Of a stretch of 64,000 nucleotides of DNA, positions 24,838 to 32,863 are shown piece by piece. The number at the start of each line of letters is the position of its first letter. Position 1 is the stretch's first letter. Origin of the DNA: Litorivita pollutaquae (GTDB lineage Bacteria > Pseudomonadota > Alphaproteobacteria > Rhodobacterales > Rhodobacteraceae); NCBI RefSeq assembly GCF_003205515.1, contig NZ_KZ826481.1:1-64000 (forward strand). The letters are read 5' to 3'. The notes under the pieces are model-generated. The model was given only the letters and a program-made list of their open reading frames with translations. It searched no databases and had not been told where the DNA came from. Both the position numbers and the translations under genes were made by a program.

Positions 24838-27333
24838 ATGGCACAAGTGTCGCTGATGACGCGGATCGGCAAGTGGTCCGACCATTTGACTTTTTTGGCG
24901 CTGCGGTGGCGCGGTGCAGTCGATCCCTCCTATCAACCCACCGAACCGCTTTTGGCGTCGATCCGCCGCTCGCAGATAGACACGACGTTGGCCCTGACCC
25001 CCATGATGGTGCAGGCCAATATCGTCTGCCTGTTTGCATTGATCTTTATGGAGGTGATGGACCCGCGCGGGCAGTATTTCATTTACATCTGGTCCTCAGT
25101 GCTCCTGGCGTTTTTGGTGAATTGGATCAGCGCCTATCGCATCGCGCGAACCGACCGAGACTTTGGGCGTAACCGCCAGGCCAAGGCCCATTCCATCGGG
25201 GTGCTAATCTGCTCGTGCTTGACCTTTGCCTCGGTGTGGAGTTTTGGCCTGATCATGGCGCTGTCCCGCGCGAATGTACAAGAAACCAGCTTTTTGGGTG
25301 CAATGATCGCCGGGATGGTCGCGGGGGGAGCTTGGGCGCTCTATGCCATTCCGCTTGCGGCGGTGGCCTATGGCTTGATTTTATTGGTGCCGGCGGTGGT
25401 CGCATATGCGGTGTTGGGCGGCCCGCTTTGGGGGTTTTATATTCTCGTCTCTGTCAGTTTCGCCGCCTTGGTGATTGCGGCGGTCATCCGCCATTCCACA
25501 CAATTCATCGCCGAACGGATCGGATATGAACAAGCCGCCGCACAACGCGATGTGATATCGTTGTTGATGAATGACATCGAAGCCACGGGAACCTGCTGGC
25601 TGTGGCGCGGCGATGCGAAACTCCGGCTCAGCCATGTGTCGGACGGGTTTGCGGTAGCACTCGGATTGCAGCAAAACACCATTCTCGGGCGGCGCTTGCC
25701 CGAAATTCTAATGGAATGCGGCGCCCGCGGAGATGATCCGAAAAGCCAGGAAACCTTTGATCTGATTGCCAGTTCCGAAGGCGCGGGGTTGCCAAATTTC
25801 GAATTTCGCCTAACCCTCACCCCGCCGGACGGAAGCGAACGGCATCTGGCGTTTTACGGCAGCCGCAGCGACGTGGGGGACGCCGCCCGCGCGCCCTTTG
25901 AGGGGTTTGTGCGCGACATCACCGACGCGGTGCGCGATCATGAGAAAATTCAATTTCTTGCGACCCGCGATGCGCTCACCGGTCTTTGGAATGCTTCGGG
26001 GTTTATCTCGCGCGCCCAAGAAGAAATCGACAAACGTTTCGGCCACACACGCCCGCGCGGGCTGTCGGCCGCGACCACGGCACTGCCCCTTCCCACCGCC
26101 AGCAAAGGGCCCCGGCTGACCGATCCGGCGACGCCGATCTCGATGTTTCTCTATATCGACGCCGACAACCTTAAAGCGGTGAATGACACCTACGGGCACC
26201 GTGCCGGGGATGCTTTGCTGATCAAAGTCGGGCGCAGTTTGATCGACGTGGCTGGCGCGAACTGTGTGGTCGGGCGCAAAGGCGGCGATGAATTTCAACT
26301 CTTTGGCTTTTTTGACAGCGAAGCGCAGGCACGTAATATCGCGCAGCGCTTGCTACAGCGCCTCAACGCCGATTTCCAGTTTGACACGATCACCATTCGC
26401 AAAAGCTGTTCCATCGGGGCGGTGATCCTATCGCGCGGCAATCATTCCATTGGCACGATGGAACAGTGGGCGGATCGCGCGCTCTATTCCGCCAAGAACA
26501 AGGGCAAGGCCCGGTTGGAGTATTACAACGAAGAGCTGGGCGCCGAGGTCTTCAAGCAACGCCGGATTACCGCCGATCTGCCCGCGTTTTTGGAACGCGG
26601 CGAATTGAGCGTGTGCTACCAGCCTATCGTTTGTGTGGACACGGAGGCCATTGTCGGTTGCGAGGCCTTGCTGCGGTGGACGCATCCCTATTTCGGGCCG
26701 GTGTCGCCCGCCGCCATCGTCGAGGCGGCCCGCACCACCGGCAAACAGGCCGAGCTCGGAGATTACATTTTGCGGCAGGCGTTGGAAACGGTTCTTGAGT
26801 GGCCCGGATCGACCTATGTTTCCGTCAATGCCACGGCGTTTGAATTGAATGACCCGGATTATTACAGCCGGGTTATCAAGGCTATCGATGACATCGGCTG
26901 CGCGCCGGAACGCGTGTGTATCGAGATCACGGAAAGTCAGCTTTTGGAACGCAACCGCACGGTTTTGGCCAATCTTCTGCGGATCCGCAATTGCGGCATC
27001 AAAGTCGCGGTGGATGATTTCGGATCTGGCTATTCCTCCTTGTCCTATCTGCCGCAATACCCGTCGAATTTCCTCAAACTCGACCGGTCGCTTCTTGGTC
27101 ATGACAATCCGGGCACCGGTCGGGCGATTTTACGGGCCGTGGCGACATTGGCGCATGAATTAAAGGTGATGGCCGTGGCAGAGGGTGTAGAGACCGAAGC
27201 CGAGTTGCAGATGGTCCGCGATGCGAAGATTTCATTGGTGCAAGGGTTCCATTACCACCAACCAATGAGCCGCAGCGAAATCAAAGTGATGATGGCCGCC
27301 AAGGGCGCTGGCACGTTCAAAATGCCATATTAG
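24838..27333 (+). CDS. Membrane-bound GGDEF-EAL protein (c-di-GMP synthesis/degradation)
   Basis: This is an 831-residue protein. The N-terminal region contains five or so transmembrane segments (about 55-215, for example IVCLFALIFMEVM and AMIAGMVAGGAWALYAIPLA). A PAS-like part follows (about 240-360, ending GFVRDITDAV). The cyclase domain has intact GGDEF at about 482-486, and the phosphodiesterase domain has EALLRW at 609-614, EITES, and DDFGSGYSS at 726-734. Both catalytic motifs are complete, so it may be bifunctional or switch activity. No inhibitory RxxD site is visible just before GGDEF. The start is set by GGTGAGG before the ATG at 24838. Output is likely biofilm/motility control. Confidence 0.95.
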   Translation: MAQVSLMTRIGKWSDHLTFLALRWRGAVDPSYQPTEPLLASIRRSQIDTTLALTPMMVQANIVCLFALIFMEVMDPRGQYFIYIWSSVLLAFLVNWISAYRIARTDRDFGRNRQAKAHSIGVLICSCLTFASVWSFGLIMALSRANVQETSFLGAMIAGMVAGGAWALYAIPLAAVAYGLILLVPAVVAYAVLGGPLWGFYILVSVSFAALVIAAVIRHSTQFIAERIGYEQAAAQRDVISLLMNDIEATGTCWLWRGDAKLRLSHVSDGFAVALGLQQNTILGRRLPEILMECGARGDDPKSQETFDLIASSEGAGLPNFEFRLTLTPPDGSERHLAFYGSRSDVGDAARAPFEGFVRDITDAVRDHEKIQFLATRDALTGLWNASGFISRAQEEIDKRFGHTRPRGLSAATTALPLPTASKGPRLTDPATPISMFLYIDADNLKAVNDTYGHRAGDALLIKVGRSLIDVAGANCVVGRKGGDEFQLFGFFDSEAQARNIAQRLLQRLNADFQFDTITIRKSCSIGAVILSRGNHSIGTMEQWADRALYSAKNKGKARLEYYNEELGAEVFKQRRITADLPAFLERGELSVCYQPIVCVDTEAIVGCEALLRWTHPYFGPVSPAAIVEAARTTGKQAELGDYILRQALETVLEWPGSTYVSVNATAFELNDPDYYSRVIKAIDDIGCAPERVCIEITESQLLERNRTVLANLLRIRNCGIKVAVDDFGSGYSSLSYLPQYPSNFLKLDRSLLGHDNPGTGRAILRAVATLAHELKVMAVAEGVETEAELQMVRDAKISLVQGFHYHQPMSRSEIKVMMAAKGAGTFKMPY

Positions 27334-27516
27334 GCAACATACAGTGGCCGCAATCGCGTCGCCGGTTTGCATCGGTAACCTGATAGATCCCACAGCTTCG
27401 CCTTATTGACGCCGTTTTGCGGTGCAAGCCTTGGGGTGTAATTGGATCGGCGCTCACGATGCCGGCCCACCCCGACCGAGCCAGGCACGCAAAAGGATCA
27501 CGAGCAGGAGCAACAT

Positions 27517-27693
27517 ATGCCACAGGAAAAATCACAGGCAAAACCGATGGTCAAATCAACGGCAGCATCCGCCAAAGCCCCCAAAAAACGCGGCGCATCC
27601 CCCACCGCGAAATCCACCCGCGCGGCGCAAAAAAACACAAAGCCCGGAAGTGACAAAAGCGGGCCGACCTTTACCGATTACGCCAGCATCTAA
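27517..27693 (+). CDS. Small lysine-rich protein (58 aa), unknown
   Basis: This 58-residue, strongly basic, low-complexity protein is rich in Lys, Ala, Ser and Pro (KSTAASAKAPKKRGA) and ends PTFTDYASI. AGGAG stands six bases before the ATG, an ideal ribosome binding site, which is the main reason to accept it. The composition resembles small nucleoid or RNA-binding proteins. No family is recognised. It stands alone between the GGDEF-EAL gene and the TfoX-like gene. Confidence 0.45.
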   Translation: MPQEKSQAKPMVKSTAASAKAPKKRGASPTAKSTRAAQKNTKPGSDKSGPTFTDYASI

Positions 27694-27765
27694 ACGCAGG
27701 GCGCGACACGGCACGTTTCATGATCGCCTCTGGCCTCGGCGCGGCGCAGCAGGTAGATTTGCACC

Positions 27766-28110
27766 ATGAGCCAGACCGCCAACACCCCCGTCACCTCGAT
27801 CCGCAACATCGGCCCGGCGATGGAGCAAACATTACGCCGCATCGGGATCACCTCAGCCGAGGCGCTGCGCGACTTGGGCGCGGATGCGGCCTACCGGCGG
27901 ATGTTGGAGAACGGATCGCGTCCGCATTTCATCGCTTATTATGCGCTTGTCATGGCGTTGCAAGGCCGTCCCTGGAATGACTGCAAAGGCAAGGAAAAGG
28001 CTGATTTACGTGTGGCCTTCGACGCTTTGGTCAGCGGCGGACATGACAAAGGCCGCTCCGAATTGGAAGCGGCCCTCAATATCATCGGCGTGGTCGAGCG
28101 GCGCGATTAA
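27766..28110 (+). CDS. TfoX C-terminal-domain protein
   Basis: This 114-residue protein consists of the TfoX/Sxy C-terminal domain: VTSIRNIGPAMEQTLRRIGI (about 10-29), with the helix-hairpin-helix style INIG turn, then ALRDLGADAAYRRML, and a final variable part. The full TfoX regulator of competence also has an N-terminal domain that is absent here, so it is a stand-alone version, common in alphaproteobacteria. Its function is unproven. It converges on ndk with 21 bases between the stops. Confidence 0.88.
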   Translation: MSQTANTPVTSIRNIGPAMEQTLRRIGITSAEALRDLGADAAYRRMLENGSRPHFIAYYALVMALQGRPWNDCKGKEKADLRVAFDALVSGGHDKGRSELEAALNIIGVVERRD

Positions 28111-28131
28111 CGCCCCGCCCGAACCCATGGT

Positions 28132-28554
28132 TTAGCCAACCAGTTCAAGACCGGAGAAGAAGAATGCGATTTCTTCTGCTGCGGTTTCTGGCGCGTCCGA
28201 ACCGTGGACCGAATTTTCACCGATCGACAATGCGAACTCTTTGCGGATGGTGCCTTCGGCGGCATCTGCAGGGTTGGTTGCGCCCATGACTTCGCGGTTC
28301 TTCGCGATGGCATCTTCGCCTTCGAGCACCTGCACAACGATCGGCTCGGAGATCATGAATTCGCAAAGCTCGCCAAAGAAGGGACGCTCGGAGTGGACGC
28401 CATAGAATTGCTGCGCCTGTGCGAGGGTCAACTGGATGCGCTTGCTTGCAACAATGCGCAGGCCGGCCTCTTCGAATTTCGCGGCGATTTTGCCGGTCAG
28501 GTTGCGCTTGGTAGCGTCGGGTTTGATGATCGAGAACGTGCGCTGAATGGCCAT
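28132..28554 (-). CDS. ndk: Nucleoside diphosphate kinase
   Basis: This 140-residue enzyme transfers the gamma phosphate between nucleoside triphosphates and diphosphates. The start [17 protein letters not shown] contains the conserved Lys, and the catalytic His is in [12 protein letters not shown] (about 117). The length is normal. The ATG at 28554 begins the homologous part. The gene is divergent from the ABC-F ATPase gene, sharing a 160-base promoter region. Confidence 0.98.
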   Translation of the reverse strand: MAIQRTFSIIKPDATKRNLTGKIAAKFEEAGLRIVASKRIQLTLAQAQQFYGVHSERPFFGELCEFMISEPIVVQVLEGEDAIAKNREVMGATNPADAAEGTIRKEFALSIGENSVHGSDAPETAAEEIAFFFSGLELVG

Positions 28555-28714
28555 GATAAACCTCATAAGATGGTGAAGAGACAGACACCGCGCCCGCCCC
28601 GAATTAGATCGCGGCTGCGATACCACGGGGCATAGGGTTTGAAAAGCGGCGATTGCGCGCAATATCACCGGATCGCCAATTGACGCCCCCGCGCGGCTCA
28701 GGCATGGGAGAGCC

Positions 28715-30586
28715 ATGTTACGCATCAATGATATCTCCTATTCCGTCGCGGGCCGCAGCCTGATTGAAAACGCCTCTGTCACCATTCCGACAGGGCATAA
28801 AGTCGGCATTGTCGGGCGCAACGGCGCCGGCAAAACCACGCTGTTCCGGCTCATTCGCGGCGAATTGGCCTTGGAGGGCGGCGCGATTTCCCTGCCTGAA
28901 CGGGCCAAGATCGGCGGCGTCGCCCAAGAGGTGCCCGGCAATGAGGTCTCCTTGATCAATACGGTTCTGGCCGCCGACAAAGAGCGCGCCGCGCTGTTGG
29001 CCGAAGCCGAAACCGCCACCGATCCGACCCGTATTGCCGAGGTGCAAACCCGCCTTGCCGATATTGACGCATGGTCCGCCGAAGGCCGCGCCTCGTCGAT
29101 CCTCAAGGGGTTGGGCTTCACCTATGAAGAGCAGCAAATGCCCTGCTCGGCCTTTTCGGGCGGTTGGCGGATGCGGGTGGCTCTGGCTGCGGTTCTGTTT
29201 TCCGAACCTGATTATCTGCTGCTTGATGAACCGACCAACTATCTTGATCTCGAAGGCGCTTTGTGGCTCGAAAATTACCTGACGCGCTATCCGCACACGG
29301 TCCTCATCGTCAGCCACGACCGCGAATTGCTCAACCGGTCTGTGACCGGTATTTTGCACCTCGAAGAGAAAAAGCTGACCTATTACACGGGCACCTATGA
29401 CCAATTCGCCGCCGCCCGCGCCCAAGCCCGCGCGGTGCAGGCCGCACAGGCCAAGAAGCAAGAATTGCAGCGCGCGCATTTGCAAAGCTTTGTCGACCGG
29501 TTCAAGGCCAAAGCGTCCAAAGCCAAGCAAGCGCAAAGCCGCGTGAAGATGCTTGAAAAAATGACCACGATCACCGCGCCGGAAGACGCCGCGCGGGTGG
29601 TGTTTACCTTCCCTGAACCCGAAGAATTGTCCCCTCCGATCATCGCCACCGAAGGCGTGTCGGTCGGCTATGATGGCACGGAAATCCTTGGCAAGTTAAA
29701 CCTGCGCATTGATCAGGACGACCGCATCGCTCTGCTCGGCCGCAACGGCGAAGGCAAATCCACCTTGTCGAAATTGCTGTCGGGTCGTTTGCAACCGATG
29801 GCGGGCAAGATGTCGCAAAGTTCAAAGCTGCGCATCGGGTTCTTTGCCCAGCACCAAGTCGACGAATTGTTCGTTGACGAGACGCCATTGCAGCATTTGA
29901 TGCGCGAACGCTCCTCCGAGGGGCAGGCACGGTTACGTGCCCGTCTGGCCAGTTTCGGCCTTGGCGCGGATCAAGCCGACACCGAGGTCGGGCGCCTGTC
30001 CGGTGGTCAAAAGGCGCGGCTGTCGCTGCTGTTGGCGACGCTCCCTGCCCCGCATTTGCTGATCCTCGATGAACCGACCAACCACCTTGATATCGAAAGC
30101 CGCGAGGCCTTGGTTCAAGCGCTCACCGCCTATAGCGGCGCGGTGATTTTGGTCAGCCACGACATGCATTTGCTGTCGCTGGTGGCCGACCGATTGTGGT
30201 TGGTGAAAGATGGCCGCGTCAGCCCCTATGAGGAAGATCTGAACGCCTATCGCAAGATGCTGTTGACGCCGGAGAAAACCGATAAAACCGGCGGCAAGGG
30301 CAACAAACCGGCCAAAGCCGCGCCCCCGGCACCCAAACGGGCCAGCCGCGAAGACATTCTCGCGCTGCGCGGCGAGGCCCGCAAGGCCGAAGCCCGTGTC
30401 GATAAACTCAATGACATGCGGGACAAGCTGGCGAAAAAGTTGGCCGATCCGAATATGTATGAGGGTGCGCGCAAAGACGAAGCCGTGGTGTGGCAAAAGA
30501 AATATGCCGAAGTCATGGAAGCGCTCGACCGTGCCGAAGCGCTTTGGGAAGCGGCTATGACCAAATTGGAAAAGGCGGAGGCATAA
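28715..30586 (+). CDS. ABC-F family ATPase, YheS-like
   Basis: This 623-residue soluble twin ATPase has no membrane segments. The first site has GRNGAGKTT (about 35-43), FSGGWRMR and [11 protein letters not shown]; the second has [19 protein letters not shown] and [11 protein letters not shown]. The linker between them (about 225-290) is the basic ABC-F interdomain arm ([16 protein letters not shown]). The C-terminus is a charged coiled coil. The order of motifs and the DAWS segment resemble E. coli YheS. ABC-F proteins act on the ribosome, for example to resolve stalled elongation. There is no sign of a resistance-type member. Confidence 0.93.
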   Translation: MLRINDISYSVAGRSLIENASVTIPTGHKVGIVGRNGAGKTTLFRLIRGELALEGGAISLPERAKIGGVAQEVPGNEVSLINTVLAADKERAALLAEAETATDPTRIAEVQTRLADIDAWSAEGRASSILKGLGFTYEEQQMPCSAFSGGWRMRVALAAVLFSEPDYLLLDEPTNYLDLEGALWLENYLTRYPHTVLIVSHDRELLNRSVTGILHLEEKKLTYYTGTYDQFAAARAQARAVQAAQAKKQELQRAHLQSFVDRFKAKASKAKQAQSRVKMLEKMTTITAPEDAARVVFTFPEPEELSPPIIATEGVSVGYDGTEILGKLNLRIDQDDRIALLGRNGEGKSTLSKLLSGRLQPMAGKMSQSSKLRIGFFAQHQVDELFVDETPLQHLMRERSSEGQARLRARLASFGLGADQADTEVGRLSGGQKARLSLLLATLPAPHLLILDEPTNHLDIESREALVQALTAYSGAVILVSHDMHLLSLVADRLWLVKDGRVSPYEEDLNAYRKMLLTPEKTDKTGGKGNKPAKAAPPAPKRASREDILALRGEARKAEARVDKLNDMRDKLAKKLADPNMYEGARKDEAVVWQKKYAEVMEALDRAEALWEAAMTKLEKAEA

Positions 30587-30587
30587 C

Positions 30588-30607
30588 GCATCGCCTGAAA
30601 CGATGCG
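30588..30607 (+). terminator. Short hairpin after the ABC-F gene
   Basis: CGCATCG and CGATGCG form a seven-pair stem with a six-base loop directly behind the stop codon. No T-run follows, so it may be an mRNA-end stabiliser rather than an intrinsic terminator. Confidence 0.4.
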
Positions 30608-30728
30608 GCGTAACTCGCCTCGTTTCACCAATAGAAACAGTTCTTTTATGCTTGGCGCATTGTCCGGCGGCCTTAATTTTGCCATAAACCCAAAGGGGTT
30701 GCCTGTATGAACGGGACTGGTAAATATA

Positions 30729-31496
30729 ATGTCTTTTCAAATATTTAAATTAATAGCGCTGACTGCGGGAGCCGTTTTTGCATCGGCAATAGCGCCGGTG
30801 CAGGCCGCAACGGTATCGGGCGGCACAATTTTGGACGGGGCCGGCGCCAATTTGGTGGAAACCGAGATCGGTAGCGCCAGCCTCTTCACCCATACGTGGA
30901 GCGGCGAAGGCACCCTCGCCACCTCTGCCAGTTTTCATGCTGCTGCCGATGCCTATGGCCGGACCCTGACGATTTACAACATCCAACACCATTCCGGCGA
31001 GGTGCTGCGCGTTGGTGGCTATACCCCTTTAAGATGGGGCGGGGAGTTCCGCAAAGACACCGCATCTTACGATTTTGACTCCGCCGCTTTCGTCTTCAAT
31101 CTCGACAGTGGCGAGGTGCGGCGCGGCACCGCCGGTGACACTGCATCAATCAATCGCCATGGCGTCTATTTTCCGACCTTTGGATCGGGTCTTGGCCCGA
31201 TGGGCGCGCGCGGCGTTCTGGGCACCAATAAAGGCGCACGCCAGCAGAGCACCCCCGCAGGGCAAAGTAATTTCCCATCCGGTGATGACACCCAAGGGCA
31301 GATCGTGATTGCCGGCGATTCCGGCAATGATGGCGACGATAGGGGCTGGGCGTCTTTCCCCTCGCAGGTTCTCGGCCTTGACGTCTATGGCGTCGAGGAT
31401 GCCCCCGCTATCCCCCTCCCCGCCGGATGGCCTTTGTTGCTGACCGGCATTGCCGGTTTCGGGGCGCTACGGTTACGGCGGCGCAGCGCGAGGTAA
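30729..31496 (+). CDS. VPLPA-CTERM-like surface/secreted protein 4
   Basis: This 255-residue exported protein has the signal peptide MSFQIFKLIALTAGAVFASA with cleavage near VQAA (about 27). The mature part is Gly/Thr-rich and beta-like, with an unusually conserved-looking RWGGEFRKDTASYDF stretch (about 98-112) and later GQIVIAGDSGNDGDD. The C-terminus has IPLPAGWPLLLTGIAGFG followed by RLRRRSAR, a variant (IPLPA) of the VPLPA sorting signal. It lies apart from the three others at 14.8-17.3 kb. The central domain is not recognised. The ribosome binding site is weak. Confidence 0.82.
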   Translation: MSFQIFKLIALTAGAVFASAIAPVQAATVSGGTILDGAGANLVETEIGSASLFTHTWSGEGTLATSASFHAAADAYGRTLTIYNIQHHSGEVLRVGGYTPLRWGGEFRKDTASYDFDSAAFVFNLDSGEVRRGTAGDTASINRHGVYFPTFGSGLGPMGARGVLGTNKGARQQSTPAGQSNFPSGDDTQGQIVIAGDSGNDGDDRGWASFPSQVLGLDVYGVEDAPAIPLPAGWPLLLTGIAGFGALRLRRRSAR

Positions 31497-31544
31497 CGCG
31501 CACAACCTCTTTTCTTCGCCCCCGATCCGTGCTCAGATCGATCT

Positions 31545-32180
31545 ATGGATACTGCATTCCTCATCACGGCCTTTGTGACGTTGTTTGTCATTATTGACCC
31601 GATTGGTCTCACGCCGCTCTTCGCGGCGCTGACACAGGGGCTGGGCGCAGCGCAGCGGCGGGTGATGGCCTTGCGTGCCTGTTTGGTGGCAGCGGGGGTT
31701 TTGACGCTTTTTGCCCTATTCGGCGAAGCGGTCCTGGGGTTTGTCGGGATTTCGATGCCGGCCTTTCGCATCGCCGGTGGCGTTTTGCTGTTCCTCACAG
31801 CGCTTGAAATGCTGTTCGAGAAACGCACCAAACGGCGCTCGGATCAGGCAGATCAAACCGACGGCGGCAGCGCGAGCGGCGATGACGACCCGTCGGTGTT
31901 TCCCTTGGGCATTCCCTTGATTGCGGGTCCCGGATCGATCGCCACGGTGATCCTGTTGTCGGGTCAGAAAGCCGGCCTGTTGGGATTGCTGCAGGTGCTC
32001 GGGGCGGCCTTTGCGGTTCTTGGATTGGTCTTCGCCATGTTCCTGACCGCGACGATGTTCGAACGCGCGATCGGCAAAACCGGCATCAATGTGCTCACCC
32101 GTCTGCTCGGGATGCTCCTCGCCGCGCTGGCGATGCAATTTGTGCTCGATGGTCTGCGCGATTTCAGTTTCGCCGGCTAA
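31545..32180 (+). CDS. MarC-family integral membrane protein
   Basis: This 211-residue membrane protein has six hydrophobic segments. It opens with FVTLFVIIDPIGLTPLFAAL, in which the DPIG motif is typical of MarC. The second half has a matching PLGIPLIAGPGSIATVILL, reflecting an internal duplication. A hydrophilic loop of about 25 residues (RTKRRSDQADQTDGG) separates the halves. MarC was once linked to multiple antibiotic resistance, which was later not supported, and its transport substrate is unknown. The next gene follows within 50 bases. Confidence 0.92.
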   Translation: MDTAFLITAFVTLFVIIDPIGLTPLFAALTQGLGAAQRRVMALRACLVAAGVLTLFALFGEAVLGFVGISMPAFRIAGGVLLFLTALEMLFEKRTKRRSDQADQTDGGSASGDDDPSVFPLGIPLIAGPGSIATVILLSGQKAGLLGLLQVLGAAFAVLGLVFAMFLTATMFERAIGKTGINVLTRLLGMLLAALAMQFVLDGLRDFSFAG

Positions 32181-32228
32181 CTGGTATCGTTGCCGACGCG
32201 CCCCTATATGTTGAGGGAGCGCCCCAAC

Positions 32229-32834
32229 ATGAGACAAACGATGCCCCCTGCGATGACTGACATTGACCCCGGACAATTGATTTACCTGCTGCTGCTATTG
32301 GTGGCAGTGGGCGGTTGGTTTGTGACACAAGGGCGCGGCAATTTGGGCAAACTGAGCCAACAGGCGATGGTCTGGGGCTTGATCTTTGTCGGGGTGATTG
32401 CCGCCGTGGGTCTATGGGGCGATATCCGCAACTCCATCGCGCCTCGTCAAAGCGTCATTGCCGAGGCGGGCCGTATCGAATTGCCGCGCGCTCAGGATGG
32501 CCATTATTACGTGCAGGCCGAGGTCAACGGCGTGCCGGTGAATTTCGTGGTCGATACCGGCGCCAGCGCCGTGGTGCTGACGCTGCAAGATGCTGTCCGG
32601 GCCGGCATCGACACCGATGCTTTGGCCTTTGCAGGCCAAGCCGGCACCGCCAATGGGGTCACGCGCGTCGCTTCGGTGCGGCTCGACAGCCTTGCCATTG
32701 GGCCGATTTCCGACAGCGGCCTGCGGGTTTTGGTCAACGCCGGCGAGATGACCAACTCGCTGATGGGGATGAGCTATCTGCAACGCTATGCCTCGATTGA
32801 AATTCGCGACGGCATGTTGGTTCTCACGCGTTAG
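32229..32834 (+). CDS. Membrane-anchored retropepsin-like aspartic protease
   Basis: This 201-residue protein has two N-terminal hydrophobic segments (about 12-28 and 45-62). A periplasmic clan AA domain follows, with the single-Asp motif VVDTGASAVVLT (about 109-120). The pattern HYYVQAEVNGVPVNF before it and LMGMSYL after it match the bacterial DTGAS family (TIGR02281-type). Single-DTG proteases act as dimers. The start is uncertain: GAGGGAG precedes the ATG at 32229, while a later ATG at 32253 is also possible. It probably shares a transcript with marC. Confidence 0.88.
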   Translation: MRQTMPPAMTDIDPGQLIYLLLLLVAVGGWFVTQGRGNLGKLSQQAMVWGLIFVGVIAAVGLWGDIRNSIAPRQSVIAEAGRIELPRAQDGHYYVQAEVNGVPVNFVVDTGASAVVLTLQDAVRAGIDTDALAFAGQAGTANGVTRVASVRLDSLAIGPISDSGLRVLVNAGEMTNSLMGMSYLQRYASIEIRDGMLVLTR

Positions 32835-32863
32835 CCCGCGATCGCGGCAAGAGCACGCGCCAG

